The notes under the pieces were generated by a model. That model had not been told where the DNA came from, did not search any database, and was given only the letters and a program-made list of their open reading frames with translations. The translations under genes were made by a program, and so were the position numbers. From an uncultured bacterium (lineage in GTDB: Bacteria; Cyanobacteriota; Vampirovibrionia; Gastranaerophilales; Gastranaerophilaceae), in contig USHE01000010.1 in the NCBI GenBank assembly GCA_900554385.1, forward strand, positions 1-20,400: DNA of 20,400 bases. Direction: 5' to 3'. How positions within the stretch are numbered: position 1 is the first letter of the stretch; each line of letters starts with the position of its first letter. Positions 6,152-15,077 of the stretch are shown here, one piece after another.

Positions 6152-7150
6152 ATGACATTAGACACTAAGATTAGCATGGAACTTGACGCACTCTACAGTG
6201 ATTTTTCATCGCAAGGTTGTCAAGATGAAGATTTACTTTCTGAACAATCTGAAAACTTGGAAGATGAATTAATATCAGAGGTTCAGCCTAAAACATTCAG
6301 TTCAATCGCAAAAGAAGATGATATCCTGCAAATGTATTTGAAAGATGTCGGAAAAATTAAACTGCTTAATTCTAAAGAAGAAAAGCTTCTCGGAAAAGAT
6401 ATTAAAGAAGGGGAGTTAAAAAAAGCAGAAATTGCAAAACGAAAACTTGTTCAGGCAAATTTACGGCTTGTTGTCAGCATTGCAAAAAAATACATAGGTC
6501 AGGGCGTTTTATTCATGGATCTTGTACAGGAAGGCTCGCTTGGATTAATAAAAGCTGCTGAAAAATTTGATTACTCAAAAAATTTTAAATTTTCAACTTA
6601 TGCAACCTGGTGGATAAAACAAACTATTATGCGCGCGATTGCGAATAACTCAAAAACAATAAGAATTCCTGTCCACATGGCAGATAAAATAAGAAAATAC
6701 AAAAAGTTTTACTCAAGCCTTTCATTTGAACTCGGCAGAGAACCAACCGATAAAGAAATGGCTGAAAAACTCGACCTTACCGTAAAAAATATTCTTGCAA
6801 TAAAAAGAGCAATTATTAAAGAACCGATTAGTCTTGAAACTCCAGTAACAGACGATTTGTGCGTAGGTGACTACATTGAAGACAAAAGTTACAACTCTCC
6901 GGACACTCAAGCAAAAAACAATGCAATAAAAGGAGGAATTCAGCACATTTTAAAAATGCTTAATGAAAGAGAAAAACAAATAATTAACTGTAGATTTGGG
7001 ATTAACGGACAAACCCAGATGACACTTGAACAACTCGGTAAAAATATGGGATATTCAAAAGAAAGAATCAGGCAATTGGAAGAAGCTGCTCTGGCTAAAA
7101 TTCGCCAAAAAGAAGAACTGAAGCACTTCAGAGATTTTATTGAGGATTAA
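6152..7150 (+). CDS. RNA polymerase sigma factor, sigma-70 (RpoD-like, probably group 2)
   Basis: This 332-aa protein has an acidic N-terminus (1-55) and no region 1.1. Region 1.2 is DDILQMYLKDVGKI (57-69). Region 2 runs from NLRLVVSIAKKYIG to about residue 165, with STYATWWIKQTIMRAIA at 148-164 as the -10 recognition and melting segment. Region 3 begins TIRIPVHMADKI (169-180). Region 4.2 is TLEQLGKNMGYSKERIRQLE (291-310). The primary sigma usually reads xTRERIRQIE there, so YSKERIRQLE and the short N-terminus favour an accessory, non-essential sigma. Regions 2.3 and 2.4 are near consensus, so it should recognise TATAAT-like boxes. AGAGAGGG before the ATG supports the start. It ends at a strong terminator. 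Confidence 0.9.
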   Translation: MTLDTKISMELDALYSDFSSQGCQDEDLLSEQSENLEDELISEVQPKTFSSIAKEDDILQMYLKDVGKIKLLNSKEEKLLGKDIKEGELKKAEIAKRKLVQANLRLVVSIAKKYIGQGVLFMDLVQEGSLGLIKAAEKFDYSKNFKFSTYATWWIKQTIMRAIANNSKTIRIPVHMADKIRKYKKFYSSLSFELGREPTDKEMAEKLDLTVKNILAIKRAIIKEPISLETPVTDDLCVGDYIEDKSYNSPDTQAKNNAIKGGIQHILKMLNEREKQIINCRFGINGQTQMTLEQLGKNMGYSKERIRQLEEAALAKIRQKEELKHFRDFIED

Positions 7151-7154
7151 ATAA

Positions 7155-7186
7155 GGCGAAGCCTTCAGGCTTCGCCTCACTTTTTT
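7155..7186 (+). terminator. Strong intrinsic terminator between convergent genes
   Basis: GGCGAAGCC-TTCA-GGCTTCGCC is a 9-bp GC-rich stem with a 4-nt loop, followed by TCAC and six T. It lies 4 nt after the sigma factor stop and just before the stop of the convergent SPFH gene. Confidence 0.9.
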
Positions 7187-7188
7187 AT

Positions 7189-8469
7189 TTACAGAGTTTT
7201 TAAGGCTTCTTTGTTACTGCAAAGAATAACAAGAAGGTCATTAACCATTTTAGCTTTTTGATTTTCATCGAGCTGAACAATATTATTAGAACTCAATTTA
7301 TTCAATGCCATTTCAACCATACCGACAGCACCGTCAACTATAGCCTTTTTAGCATCTACAACGGCAGCAGCCTGCTGTCGTTGTAGCATTGCAACAGCAA
7401 TTTCCGGAGAATACGCAAGGTGAGAGATTTTAGCATCAACAATATTTAACCCTGCGACTTTCACATTTCTCTGAATTTCAGCTTTAAGTTTCGCAGAAAT
7501 CTCCTGACTATCCCCTCTTAAAGACTGACCCCCAGAATCTTCCGGAGAGTCATAAGGAAACATTCTAACAATATTTCTCAAAGCAGAATCACACTGTGCT
7601 GACAAAAACGATTTGTAATCATCCACATTAAACAGAGCTTTCGCAGTATCCTGAACTTCCCAGATAACAATAATACCAACCTCAATTGGATTTCCGAGTT
7701 CGTCGTTAATTTTTTGTTTTCCGTTATCTAGGGTCATTGCTTTCAATGAAATTGGAACAAAAAATGTTGCACTCTGAGCAAACGGGTTCACATAATGGAA
7801 GCCGGCACCTCGCAAAGTTCCAATATACTTACCAAATACAGTAAGTACCATTGCCTCTTGGGGTTTAAGCAATTTAAAACCTGGGAGTAAACACGCAAGC
7901 AATATTACACTTATCATACCCAGAGGGAACAGCTGTAATAAAAAGAATAGCCATGCAAAACCTGCCCCGAGTAACATAACAAACAACATTGCAAAACCGT
8001 TAATAGAGATAACCCTGCGTTCCTTTTCTTTACTTTGGATTTCTAACTCTTTGGAAACAAATTCTTGTCTTTCTACTCTTGATTTATTGCAGTAATTTTC
8101 AAGAAAAGCTAAGTTATCAACAACTCCAACCGGATTTTTCATAAAAAGATTGAAATACTTCGATAATTCGCCGTTATCGAACAAAATTCCATTACAGTCA
8201 GAGCATTTATCAACTACCATTCCGTTAAAATACACTTTATCCATTGATTTTGCACATTCCGGACAATTTCTCGGTTCTTCCTTAACCTTAATAGACTCCA
8301 TTTCTACAGGATTAATCAGCGGAATCTTCAAATCCAGCATTTCACCGATTTTCTGTAATGCTGGAAATTTAATCCACATGGTTTTACATTTTTTACAGTA
8401 GCTGATTTTTAAGCCTTCACGATTATATAATGAAAGCTCTGTTTCACATTTTGGACATTTCATATTCAT
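7189..8469 (-). CDS. Zinc-ribbon / membrane / SPFH (band 7) fusion protein
   Basis: In this 426-aa protein, two TFIIB-type zinc ribbons come first (Cys5, 8, 25, 28 and Cys69, 72, 89, 92). A charged linker follows, then hydrophobic membrane segments at about 156-180 and 181-196. An SPFH/band-7 domain starts at about 200 (FKLLKPQEAMVLTVFGKYIG, then GAGFHYVNPF) and runs to about 390. SPFH proteins form oligomeric membrane microdomain scaffolds; the ribbons would lie on the cytoplasmic N-terminal side and may bind protein or nucleic acid. AGAGGGG lies 3 nt before the ATG at 8469 and 9 nt before an in-frame ATG at 8463, so the later start is also possible. The gene follows recN by 17 nt and is probably co-transcribed with it. 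The role is unknown. Confidence 0.85.
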   Translation of the reverse strand: MNMKCPKCETELSLYNREGLKISYCKKCKTMWIKFPALQKIGEMLDLKIPLINPVEMESIKVKEEPRNCPECAKSMDKVYFNGMVVDKCSDCNGILFDNGELSKYFNLFMKNPVGVVDNLAFLENYCNKSRVERQEFVSKELEIQSKEKERRVISINGFAMLFVMLLGAGFAWLFFLLQLFPLGMISVILLACLLPGFKLLKPQEAMVLTVFGKYIGTLRGAGFHYVNPFAQSATFFVPISLKAMTLDNGKQKINDELGNPIEVGIIVIWEVQDTAKALFNVDDYKSFLSAQCDSALRNIVRMFPYDSPEDSGGQSLRGDSQEISAKLKAEIQRNVKVAGLNIVDAKISHLAYSPEIAVAMLQRQQAAAVVDAKKAIVDGAVGMVEMALNKLSSNNIVQLDENQKAKMVNDLLVILCSNKEALKTL

Positions 8470-8486
8470 TCACCCCTCTTATCTTA

Positions 8487-10139
8487 TTAGGCCTCTACCA
8501 GCGATTTTGCAAACTCAATTGACCGCTCGTTTATTTCGCCTCCGGCAAGCTCTGCCAGAGCCTTAATTCTGTTATCTCCTGTCAAGACATAAACCTCGAC
8601 TTTTGTTTCATCTTCCTGTGATTTTCTAACGTAAAAATGCTTATCTGCCTTAGATGCAATAATCGGCTGATGCGTAATCAGAACAATCTGATGGAATTTT
8701 GCAAGCGCCTTAATCTCATCAGCAACACTCTGTGATGCTTTACCGGAAATTCCCGTATCAATTTCATCAAAAATAACTGTATCAATATCATCAGACTGAG
8801 CAAAAATTGATTTTATAGCGAGCATTACACGTGAAATTTCTCCGCCTGACGCAACTTTTGCAAGAGGCTTTAATTCCTCCGATACGTTAGTTGATATCAA
8901 AAATTCAACATTATCCGCTCCATCTTGGGTAAGAGCTTTAGGCGTAACAGAAATTTCAAATCTGGCTTTCGGAAGTTCCAGATGTTCAAGTTTTTCCTGA
9001 ATATAAACCGAAAGAACTTTTGCATAATCCTTACGTTTTTCTGTAATTTTTCCTGCAAGCCCTGTTAATTCTGAATTTAATCTTGCACATTCTTTTTCAA
9101 GTTCTTCTATATTTTGAGTAGAAAATTCTATGCCGGCAAGCTCCTGTGCAAGCCTTTCTCCTGTAGATATAACTTCTGCTAGAGTCCCGCCATATTTACG
9201 CTTTAACTTATCAAGCATAAATAATCTCTCCTGAATTTCGTTCAAACGCTCGGTATCATTATCAAGGTTTTGGCTATAATCACGAAGTTCCGAACCGACA
9301 TCACGCAGACGCTCAATTGCATCTATCAAGTTCTGTTCCGAATCCTCAAGATTTTTATCCAACGAAGCAGCTTTTGAAATGTTTTGCTTAATTTTACCGA
9401 GAGCTTCCATTATAGAGCCGTCATCCCCGTTAATTGCCCAGTAAGAAGAACCTGTAAGCTCCTTCAACTTTTCGGCATTTTCAAGAACTTCCAACTCACT
9501 GTCTAATTCTTCATCTTCTGTTTCGGATTTAATTTCAGCAGCTTCAATCTCCTCAACCTGAAATTTCAAAAAGTCAATTTGAGATTCTGTAGTATCAGCA
9601 GAATTTTTTGCAGCCTCAAGCAATTTTTCGGTATCCAAAAACTTCTTATAAAGAACTGAATATTCATTTAATAAAGTTCCATAGACATCCTTTGCGTAAT
9701 TATCTAGCAACGTAATATGATATTTCGGCTGCATGAAAACATAGGTCTGATGCTGTGAATGAATATCCAAAAAGAGGGATTTAATATGTTTTAAGAAATC
9801 CTGATTAATCAAAGTTCCATTAATTCTAGTTCTGACAGATGACTGAGTAATCTCTTTTGAAAGAATAATTTCACTTCCAAAATCGTCAATTCCGTTTTCC
9901 TCAAAAAGTTGTTTTAAGTCATGTTTTGTATTTTCAATAGTGAGTTCAATAACAGCCTTATCCCTGCCATTTTTTATTACTTCTTTAGACACCCTGGGTG
10001 CAAAGGCTAAATCAATAGCACTTATCAAAATACTTTTACCTGCACCGGTTTCACCGGTAATTACATTAAGCCCCTGATGAAAATTAGCGGTCAACTCATC
10101 TATTAAAATATAATCTTTCAACTTCAACTGCTTAATCAT
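8487..10139 (-). CDS. recN: DNA repair protein RecN (SMC-like ATPase)
   Basis: RecN is an SMC-like ATPase acting early in double-strand break repair. The 550-aa product has Walker A GETGAGKS at 29-36, long coiled-coil arms around 150-370, the ABC signature ASGGEISR (about 430-437), Walker B TVIFDEID (Asp458, Glu459), and the H-loop LITHQP. I chose the ATG at 10139 because MIKQLKLKDYILIDEL matches the family N-terminus. A TTG six codons upstream (10157) is in frame with a weak AGGG before it. No Shine-Dalgarno serves the ATG; a TATCCT box 6 nt upstream suggests a leaderless message. No LexA-type box was recognised. Confidence is high. Confidence 0.95.
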   Translation of the reverse strand: MIKQLKLKDYILIDELTANFHQGLNVITGETGAGKSILISAIDLAFAPRVSKEVIKNGRDKAVIELTIENTKHDLKQLFEENGIDDFGSEIILSKEITQSSVRTRINGTLINQDFLKHIKSLFLDIHSQHQTYVFMQPKYHITLLDNYAKDVYGTLLNEYSVLYKKFLDTEKLLEAAKNSADTTESQIDFLKFQVEEIEAAEIKSETEDEELDSELEVLENAEKLKELTGSSYWAINGDDGSIMEALGKIKQNISKAASLDKNLEDSEQNLIDAIERLRDVGSELRDYSQNLDNDTERLNEIQERLFMLDKLKRKYGGTLAEVISTGERLAQELAGIEFSTQNIEELEKECARLNSELTGLAGKITEKRKDYAKVLSVYIQEKLEHLELPKARFEISVTPKALTQDGADNVEFLISTNVSEELKPLAKVASGGEISRVMLAIKSIFAQSDDIDTVIFDEIDTGISGKASQSVADEIKALAKFHQIVLITHQPIIASKADKHFYVRKSQEDETKVEVYVLTGDNRIKALAELAGGEINERSIEFAKSLVEA

Positions 10140-10174
10140 ATTTACAGGATAGCTCAAATTCCCTGTCAGTGCAA
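10140..10174 (-). promoter_or_regulatory. Possible leaderless promoter of recN
   Basis: On the minus strand, TTGCAC, a 17-bp spacer and TATCCT (10151-10146) are followed by 6 nt and the ATG at 10139. Both boxes are imperfect, so support comes mainly from the missing Shine-Dalgarno and the spacing seen at other genes here. Confidence 0.35.
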
Positions 10175-10190
10175 ACTTTTACAATTTCTT

Positions 10191-10221
10191 AAAAAATAAA
10201 AAGAGGGATGAGTCCCTCTTT
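10191..10221 (-). terminator. Intrinsic terminator of the flagellar operon
   Basis: On the minus strand, AAAGAGGGA-CTCA-TCCCTCTTT is a 9-bp stem followed by TTATTTTTT. It lies about 30 nt after the hook/rod gene stop. Confidence 0.85.
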
Positions 10222-10252
10222 AAAAAATGGAGTTTGAAATTTATTGCAAGAA

Positions 10253-11089
10253 TTACGATCCTACCAGACGCAAAGCTTCTTCCAGAAGCTCTTTGTTGGA
10301 GGAGATTAGTTTATTTGAAATTTCCAACTGTAATTTTGCCATCTGAAAATATGATATATTACCTTTAAAATCTGCATTAGACATCTCCAGTAAGCCAGAA
10401 CGTATAGAACCGCAGCCCAAAAGAGGCTTTCCAGATTCTTCAGTTTCCATAAACTGTCCTTCTTTAAACTCAAACAGTCCTGCGGCATTATGGAAGTTTC
10501 TTGTTGTTATACGATAAAGAGGCACTGTACGCTTGCCATTATCAGCTTTTCCGTATATAGTACCATCATCTTTAATTTCGTATTCATAATACTTGCCAAG
10601 ATAATTTCCGATATTCAGGTCAATACACATTTTAATATTTGTTGTAGGAATATCTAAAGCCCCGCCTTTCAGCGCGGTTTCCTGATATAAATCTGCAGAG
10701 ATAGCTTTTGTACCCTGCATAATTTCACCTTTATCATTCAAAATATAACCCTGAACAGTATTTCCGTTTCTTGCTCGATAAACCCCTTCACCGTCGAATT
10801 TAAACTCGCCAAGACGTGTGTAAACATTTTTTCCCTCTGCTGTTTTAGTCAGGAAAAAGCCTTTACCCTCAAGATAAAGGTTATCGTTAGAAGTACCCGG
10901 CGTAGATTTTCCCTGACTGATTTTTTTATCATAGTCATTTGCAATTGCTCCGCCTAAAAAGGTTTTAAAGTTAACCTGTTTTTCTCTAAACCCCGGAGTA
11001 TAGATGTTCGTCATGTTATCAGCAATAACATCCATCCAGTTCTGGGTTGATTTCTGTGTGTTCAGCGCCGTAATAAACGAATCATTCAT
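10253..11089 (-). CDS. Flagellar hook / basal-body rod protein (FlgE/FlgF/FlgG family)
   Basis: The N-terminal segment TALNTQKSTQNWMDVIADNM then TNIYTPGFREKQVNF is the flagellar rod/hook signature (ANNLANxxTxGFK-like). EGKGFFLT and YTRLGEFKFDGEG match the central hook-family domain. The C-terminus has IRSGLLEMSNADF and a long amphipathic helix that packs in the axial structure. At 278 aa it is close to FlgG and short for FlgE, so the exact member is undecided. It is an extracytoplasmic subunit exported by the flagellar type III system. The start overlaps the end of the FliK-like gene by 8 nt, and AAGGAG precedes its ATG. It is the last gene of the cluster. Confidence 0.85.
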   Translation of the reverse strand: MNDSFITALNTQKSTQNWMDVIADNMTNIYTPGFREKQVNFKTFLGGAIANDYDKKISQGKSTPGTSNDNLYLEGKGFFLTKTAEGKNVYTRLGEFKFDGEGVYRARNGNTVQGYILNDKGEIMQGTKAISADLYQETALKGGALDIPTTNIKMCIDLNIGNYLGKYYEYEIKDDGTIYGKADNGKRTVPLYRITTRNFHNAAGLFEFKEGQFMETEESGKPLLGCGSIRSGLLEMSNADFKGNISYFQMAKLQLEISNKLISSNKELLEEALRLVGS

Positions 11090-11987
11090 TATTCTGCTCC
11101 TTATTATTTCTATCTTGTTTTTGTTTTTCCTGACGGGATTTTGAATAGTTCAAATCCCCGTATGCAATATTTTCTTCATTGAAGCGTTGTTTCAGAAATT
11201 CTATATTATTTCTTAAATAAGCTTCAACCGCTTTATCACCCGGGATAAAGTTTGCATTAATTTTGCCTTCTTTATCTACTTTAAGAATTACCGATATATC
11301 TTTGTCAAAGTCAATTCTGAAAGGCTGATTGTTTTTTGCAGATTCTTGAAGATTTGCAATAAGAGCGGCTGTGGCTTTTGCCGTAGATTGAACCTGCTGA
11401 ACATTTCCGCCTTCGAGAGCTTTTTGAAATTCCGCAGCCACACTTTGGGCTGACATATCAGTTTTCTTTACTAAATCAGAAAAAAACTTTGCATCGGTAT
11501 CCGACATTTTTATTGAAGAATAATCTACAGACGGCGCAACCGCAGAGATTTCTGCTCTTGTTGAAGCCGTCATCAAATTTACACTATTCAAATTCAACTG
11601 CCCGCCATTTTTCAAAATAAATGATTTTACCTGTTCTGAAAGAGCGGAATAATCTTGTACAGAATTATTTGCAGAAACTTCACCCTTTAAAGCTTCATTA
11701 TTTGTCCCCTGCACTTCTTCATTTTTTTGAACTTTATTATCCTCTTTTTTAGAATCAGCAGAATTTTCCTGTTTTTGATCAGTTTTTTTATCTTCTTTTT
11801 TATTTACTTCTTTTGTTTCAGGTTCAGCCTCAGTGACCGAATTTTCTTTAACGTCTTCTGTTTTAGCAGAATTCAACTCGTCCTGAAACGAAGATTTTTT
11901 TTCTGATATTTTTTTCGCAGAGGAAGTTCCGGCAGAAATTCCATTATTTCCGAATATTGCTGTTGCTGCTGTATCAACACTTACCAT
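11082..11987 (-). CDS. fliK: FliK-like flagellar hook-length control protein
   Basis: This 301-aa protein has a low-complexity, Lys/Glu/Asn-rich middle (about 25-105), typical of the extended ruler part of FliK. A C-terminal domain at about 215-285 contains RIDFDKDISVILKVDKEG, then INANFIPGDKAVEAYLRNN, matching the FliK C-terminal pattern (...V.L.P..LG.v.v....D..A...L). FliK measures hook length and switches export specificity at FlhB. It lies 5 nt downstream of FliJ; GGAGGG is about 12 nt before the ATG at 11987, a long spacing. The assignment rests on domain layout and neighbours more than on sequence identity. Confidence 0.72.
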   Translation of the reverse strand: MVSVDTAATAIFGNNGISAGTSSAKKISEKKSSFQDELNSAKTEDVKENSVTEAEPETKEVNKKEDKKTDQKQENSADSKKEDNKVQKNEEVQGTNNEALKGEVSANNSVQDYSALSEQVKSFILKNGGQLNLNSVNLMTASTRAEISAVAPSVDYSSIKMSDTDAKFFSDLVKKTDMSAQSVAAEFQKALEGGNVQQVQSTAKATAALIANLQESAKNNQPFRIDFDKDISVILKVDKEGKINANFIPGDKAVEAYLRNNIEFLKQRFNEENIAYGDLNYSKSRQEKQKQDRNNKEQNNE

Positions 11988-11992
11988 AATAA

Positions 11993-12481
11993 TTAATTAC
12001 CCTCCAGTTCTTCAAGCTGACGCATAATTTCTTTTTCTTCTTCTTCGATTTTTTCAAGATTTTGTCTGTAAAACCTTGTTACACCGAGTTCTGAAAAAGT
12101 TTTCAACTCTGCCGCTTTTTCTTCTGCGATGTATGCTTCTTTGTTTTTTTCTTTGTGCTTTTCAAGAACCTTTACACCCTGCTCCAGCTTAACGAGCTTT
12201 TGTTTTTCGATATCAAGCTGACGCTGTGCTTCCACACGAATTTGTTCAAGTTCTTTGGCTTTTTCCCAAAGATGTATAAGATAGTTATCGTAAGTTTCAT
12301 ACATCATTGGGTTTGCCTGCCGCATGTTCTGTTTTGTAGCCTCAATTTCTTCGTTATTTTTTCTGATATTTTCTTCAGCTATGAAGACCGCCTGCTGTGC
12401 TTTTTGAACCACTAACAATTGTTCTTCTTTTTTTCGGATTCTGAATTCTAATACTTTTTGTAATCTGTAACGAAAAGGCAT
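11993..12481 (-). CDS. fliJ: Flagellar export chaperone FliJ
   Basis: The 162-aa protein is nearly all coiled coil, with the typical FliJ opening MPFRYRLQKVLEFRIRKKEE and long heptads through the C-terminal EKIEEEEKEIMRQLEELEG. FliJ sits in the FliI ATPase ring and promotes flagellar type III export. It is first in the FliJ-FliK-hook cluster. No Shine-Dalgarno precedes the ATG at 12481; TATAGT (12492-12487) ends 5 nt upstream, consistent with a leaderless start. A sigma-28 type promoter was not seen. Confidence 0.87.
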   Translation of the reverse strand: MPFRYRLQKVLEFRIRKKEEQLLVVQKAQQAVFIAEENIRKNNEEIEATKQNMRQANPMMYETYDNYLIHLWEKAKELEQIRVEAQRQLDIEKQKLVKLEQGVKVLEKHKEKNKEAYIAEEKAAELKTFSELGVTRFYRQNLEKIEEEEKEIMRQLEELEGN

Positions 12482-12571
12482 TTTAGACTATACTTTCTTG
12501 TGATTATTATGTTATATAACCGCAAGTTCAGAAACATCTAAACGTATGATATATTTAATGATGAAATTAAA

Positions 12572-13021
12572 TTAGTCAAGAATTTTGATACCCATTCCTG
12601 AACCGATTTGCTCATTTGAATGATACCAGCCGTTTCGCCCTTGATAATCTGTTTGCATGCCGTTTGGGGCATAAAAATCCCCGCCAGCATAGGGATTTAC
12701 CTGAGGAGTAAAACCTGTAGGCGAACCCATCAGCATATTACTTATAGAGTTAAGCAGTCCTCCTACACGCCGCGTCTTAACCGATGATGAATCTGCGCCA
12801 TACCGATAATGATATTTAGGATTATCATAAGATCTGTCGTAGATAATCGGTTGTGCATAATCATGATTATACGAATGGTCATAAGTTCTGTACGGGTGAT
12901 TATAAACACTTGGATTGTACGCAGGCGTTTTAGGATATGTGGTTGTTGTAACATATCGTGTCGCATTTGCTGTATTAGAAACCAATAATAAACCAAGTAA
13001 AATTAAAAAAACTTTTTGCAT
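12572..13021 (-). CDS. Small Tyr/His/Asn-rich secreted protein
   Basis: I do not recognise a family for this 149-aa protein. A Sec signal peptide is clear (MQKVFLILLGLLLVSNTANA, cleavage likely after ANA). The mature N-terminal half is rich in Tyr, His, Asn and Asp (repeated YDxSYxx-like and YNH elements). A short hydrophobic patch GGLLNSISNMLMG and a Gly/Asn/Tyr-rich tail follow. It is likely exported to the periplasm or surface. AGAGGAG lies 9 nt before the ATG. It is between the flagellar cluster and the mannosidase, and is transcribed towards FliJ, with about 90 nt between. The composition suggests an intrinsically disordered envelope protein; no function is proposed. Confidence 0.7.
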   Translation of the reverse strand: MQKVFLILLGLLLVSNTANATRYVTTTTYPKTPAYNPSVYNHPYRTYDHSYNHDYAQPIIYDRSYDNPKYHYRYGADSSSVKTRRVGGLLNSISNMLMGSPTGFTPQVNPYAGGDFYAPNGMQTDYQGRNGWYHSNEQIGSGMGIKILD

Positions 13022-13114
13022 AATAACACGCTCCTCTGATTTATAAAAAGAATAAACCGGAGTAAAAATTTCAACATTCTCTTATCGGGTAATTAATTAC
13101 AAAATTTAACAGAG

Positions 13115-13143
13115 TTTTCAAGCCTGAAATTTTATATTAAAAT
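13115..13143 (+). promoter_or_regulatory. Possible promoter of the mannosidase gene
   Basis: TTTTCA (13115-13120), a 17-bp spacer and TAAAAT (13138-13143) are followed by 8 nt and the ATG at 13152. There is no Shine-Dalgarno, so this would give a nearly leaderless mRNA. The matches are moderate. Confidence 0.4.
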
Positions 13144-13151
13144 AAGCTATT

Positions 13152-15077
13152 ATGAAGAAAAGAGTAATTGCATATCTGCATACACACTGGGACAGAGAAT
13201 GGTACAGAGAATTTGAAGTATTTAGACTGCGCCTTTTGAGAGTATTTGACAATGTTCTTGAAATGCTGGAGAAAAAGAAAATCCCGTCATTTTACTTTGA
13301 CGGACAAGTATCCGCACTGTTAGATTATCTTGAATTAAGACCGGAAAAAGAACAGCTTATTAGGAGGCTTATTGCAGAGAAAAAGCTTTTTATAGGTCCT
13401 TGCTTTACTCTTGTTGATGAATTTCTGACTGACCGCACGGTTTTTGAAAAAAATCTTGAAATCGGCATGAATATTGCACGCTCTTTTGGCTGCAACGACT
13501 TTATCGGATATCTTGCAGACACTTTCGGTCACAGCAAAAACATTCCGAAAATATTTCTAAAATATGGCATTGATAAATGCGTTGTTTGGCGTGGATGCGG
13601 AGATATACCGTCCGAATTCAAATTTAACGGAATTGATACAGTTAACCTAATCCGAGGATATTTCATGGATATATTTTCCGCTGAAATGACAATTGAACAA
13701 AAAGCCGATTGGCTAAAGAATAATCTGGACAAAATAGCTGAAAAATCGTCTGATTTCCTTTTACTTCCAATTGGTGCCGACCATCTTGGCGTAGAACATG
13801 ATATAGCAGAACAGATTGCTTCCGTAAATAAAATTCTGACAGATTATGAAATAACCTTGGGTTCACCCTTTGATTATTTTAATGCTGTAAAAGATAATTT
13901 TAGTAAATTTGAATGGAATAACGAATTACGCGATAACTCAAAGACATTCATACTTCCCGGAAGTTATTCGGCAAGAACAAAAATAAAACAGCTCAATACT
14001 GAATGTACATATAAACTTGATTTTGCAAACAGAATTCAAAAACACTACGGGGGCAAATACGACAGTGCAATTGATTATGCATACAAACTTTTACTAAAAA
14101 ATCAAGCACATGACGGAATTTGCGGCTGTTCAACCGATGCTGTACATCGAGAAAACATAACCAGATATGAAAAAATTCTCCAAATTGCAAATACTATAGT
14201 TGAAGAATTAAGACTGCAACACAAATTCTCAACCCCAACAAGGCTTAACACAAGCACACTTGAGGGTTATGATGTAATAGATACCGCTAAAGGTTTCGAT
14301 AATTCAATCCTTTATGACACTCAAAGAATTCCAATAACGGAAGATTTCACAACAGTCTATACTTTACGAAAATCCGTAGAAAACCCTGCAAACATAAAAT
14401 TAAAAATAAAAGATAGTAAACTCTTTGCAAATAATATACAAATAGAATTTCTAAGACGCGACGACCTTGGCGATACTTATAACTTTGCACCTCGTGAAAA
14501 TGACTACGGCGAATTCGCAGAAATAAAAATACTTGAAAATAATGTCATTAAAACAAGCTTTTTCGATGTGAAATTTTACAAATCAGAAAATCTTGTTCAT
14601 TTTAAAATTGACTGGAATAATAAAAAGAGAAATACTCTCTGGCAGATAAGATTTACCCTTGAAAAACCTGTTACAAACACTTTCTCGGAAGATTTAAATT
14701 CAATTATAGAAAGAGAATTTGACCCTGATTACGATATGAGAAAACATCTTCCAAAAACTCGCGGGATAGAAACAAAATCAAACTTTGCACCAATGCAAAG
14801 ATATGTTGGCACACAAAATTTTGGCATAATCACAAAAGGACTGACAGAATACGAGGTTTTCAAAAATACTCTTGCAATCACTCTGCTGCGAAGTACAGGC
14901 ATTATATCAAACCCTAAAAATCCGGCACGCTCAACTCCTGCGGGACCGCCAATCCCCGTTCCGGAAGCCCAGCAGCTTGGTTTAAATACTGCTGAATTTG
15001 CCATAGGCTTCTTTGACAAAAATGAAGCAGTGGCAAGAATTGAAGAAGTCTTTCCTCAAGCGGTTTTTGAGGATTAG
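13152..15077 (+). CDS. GH38 alpha-mannosidase-like glycosidase, short C-terminus
   Basis: GH38 enzymes are zinc-dependent retaining alpha-mannosidases. HTHWDREWY (His10, His12 and Asp14 region) supplies metal ligands. GPCFTLVDEFL is the usual substrate-side strand. The nucleophile is Asp123 in GYLADTFGHS, and His320-Asp321 in NQAHDGICG supplies the further metal ligand. The middle helical and beta-sandwich regions follow, and a late TLLRSTG...PEAQ motif is present. The protein is 641 aa, whereas bacterial MngB-type enzymes are nearer 850-900. It stops soon after PEAQ, so the last beta domain is missing. The TAG stop directly abuts the repeated element at 15077, which may have replaced the 3' end. 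There is no signal peptide, so it is cytoplasmic, possibly for mannosylglycerate or short manno-oligosaccharides (inferred). Confidence 0.88.
   Translation: MKKRVIAYLHTHWDREWYREFEVFRLRLLRVFDNVLEMLEKKKIPSFYFDGQVSALLDYLELRPEKEQLIRRLIAEKKLFIGPCFTLVDEFLTDRTVFEKNLEIGMNIARSFGCNDFIGYLADTFGHSKNIPKIFLKYGIDKCVVWRGCGDIPSEFKFNGIDTVNLIRGYFMDIFSAEMTIEQKADWLKNNLDKIAEKSSDFLLLPIGADHLGVEHDIAEQIASVNKILTDYEITLGSPFDYFNAVKDNFSKFEWNNELRDNSKTFILPGSYSARTKIKQLNTECTYKLDFANRIQKHYGGKYDSAIDYAYKLLLKNQAHDGICGCSTDAVHRENITRYEKILQIANTIVEELRLQHKFSTPTRLNTSTLEGYDVIDTAKGFDNSILYDTQRIPITEDFTTVYTLRKSVENPANIKLKIKDSKLFANNIQIEFLRRDDLGDTYNFAPRENDYGEFAEIKILENNVIKTSFFDVKFYKSENLVHFKIDWNNKKRNTLWQIRFTLEKPVTNTFSEDLNSIIEREFDPDYDMRKHLPKTRGIETKSNFAPMQRYVGTQNFGIITKGLTEYEVFKNTLAITLLRSTGIISNPKNPARSTPAGPPIPVPEAQQLGLNTAEFAIGFFDKNEAVARIEEVFPQAVFED

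Noticed and set aside
12763..12996. 77-codon frame on the minus strand
   Set aside because: It lies inside the secreted Tyr-rich gene in another frame; the signal peptide belongs to the longer frame.
14729..15019. 96-codon frame on the minus strand
   Set aside because: It is antisense to the conserved GH38 coding region, with no start signal.
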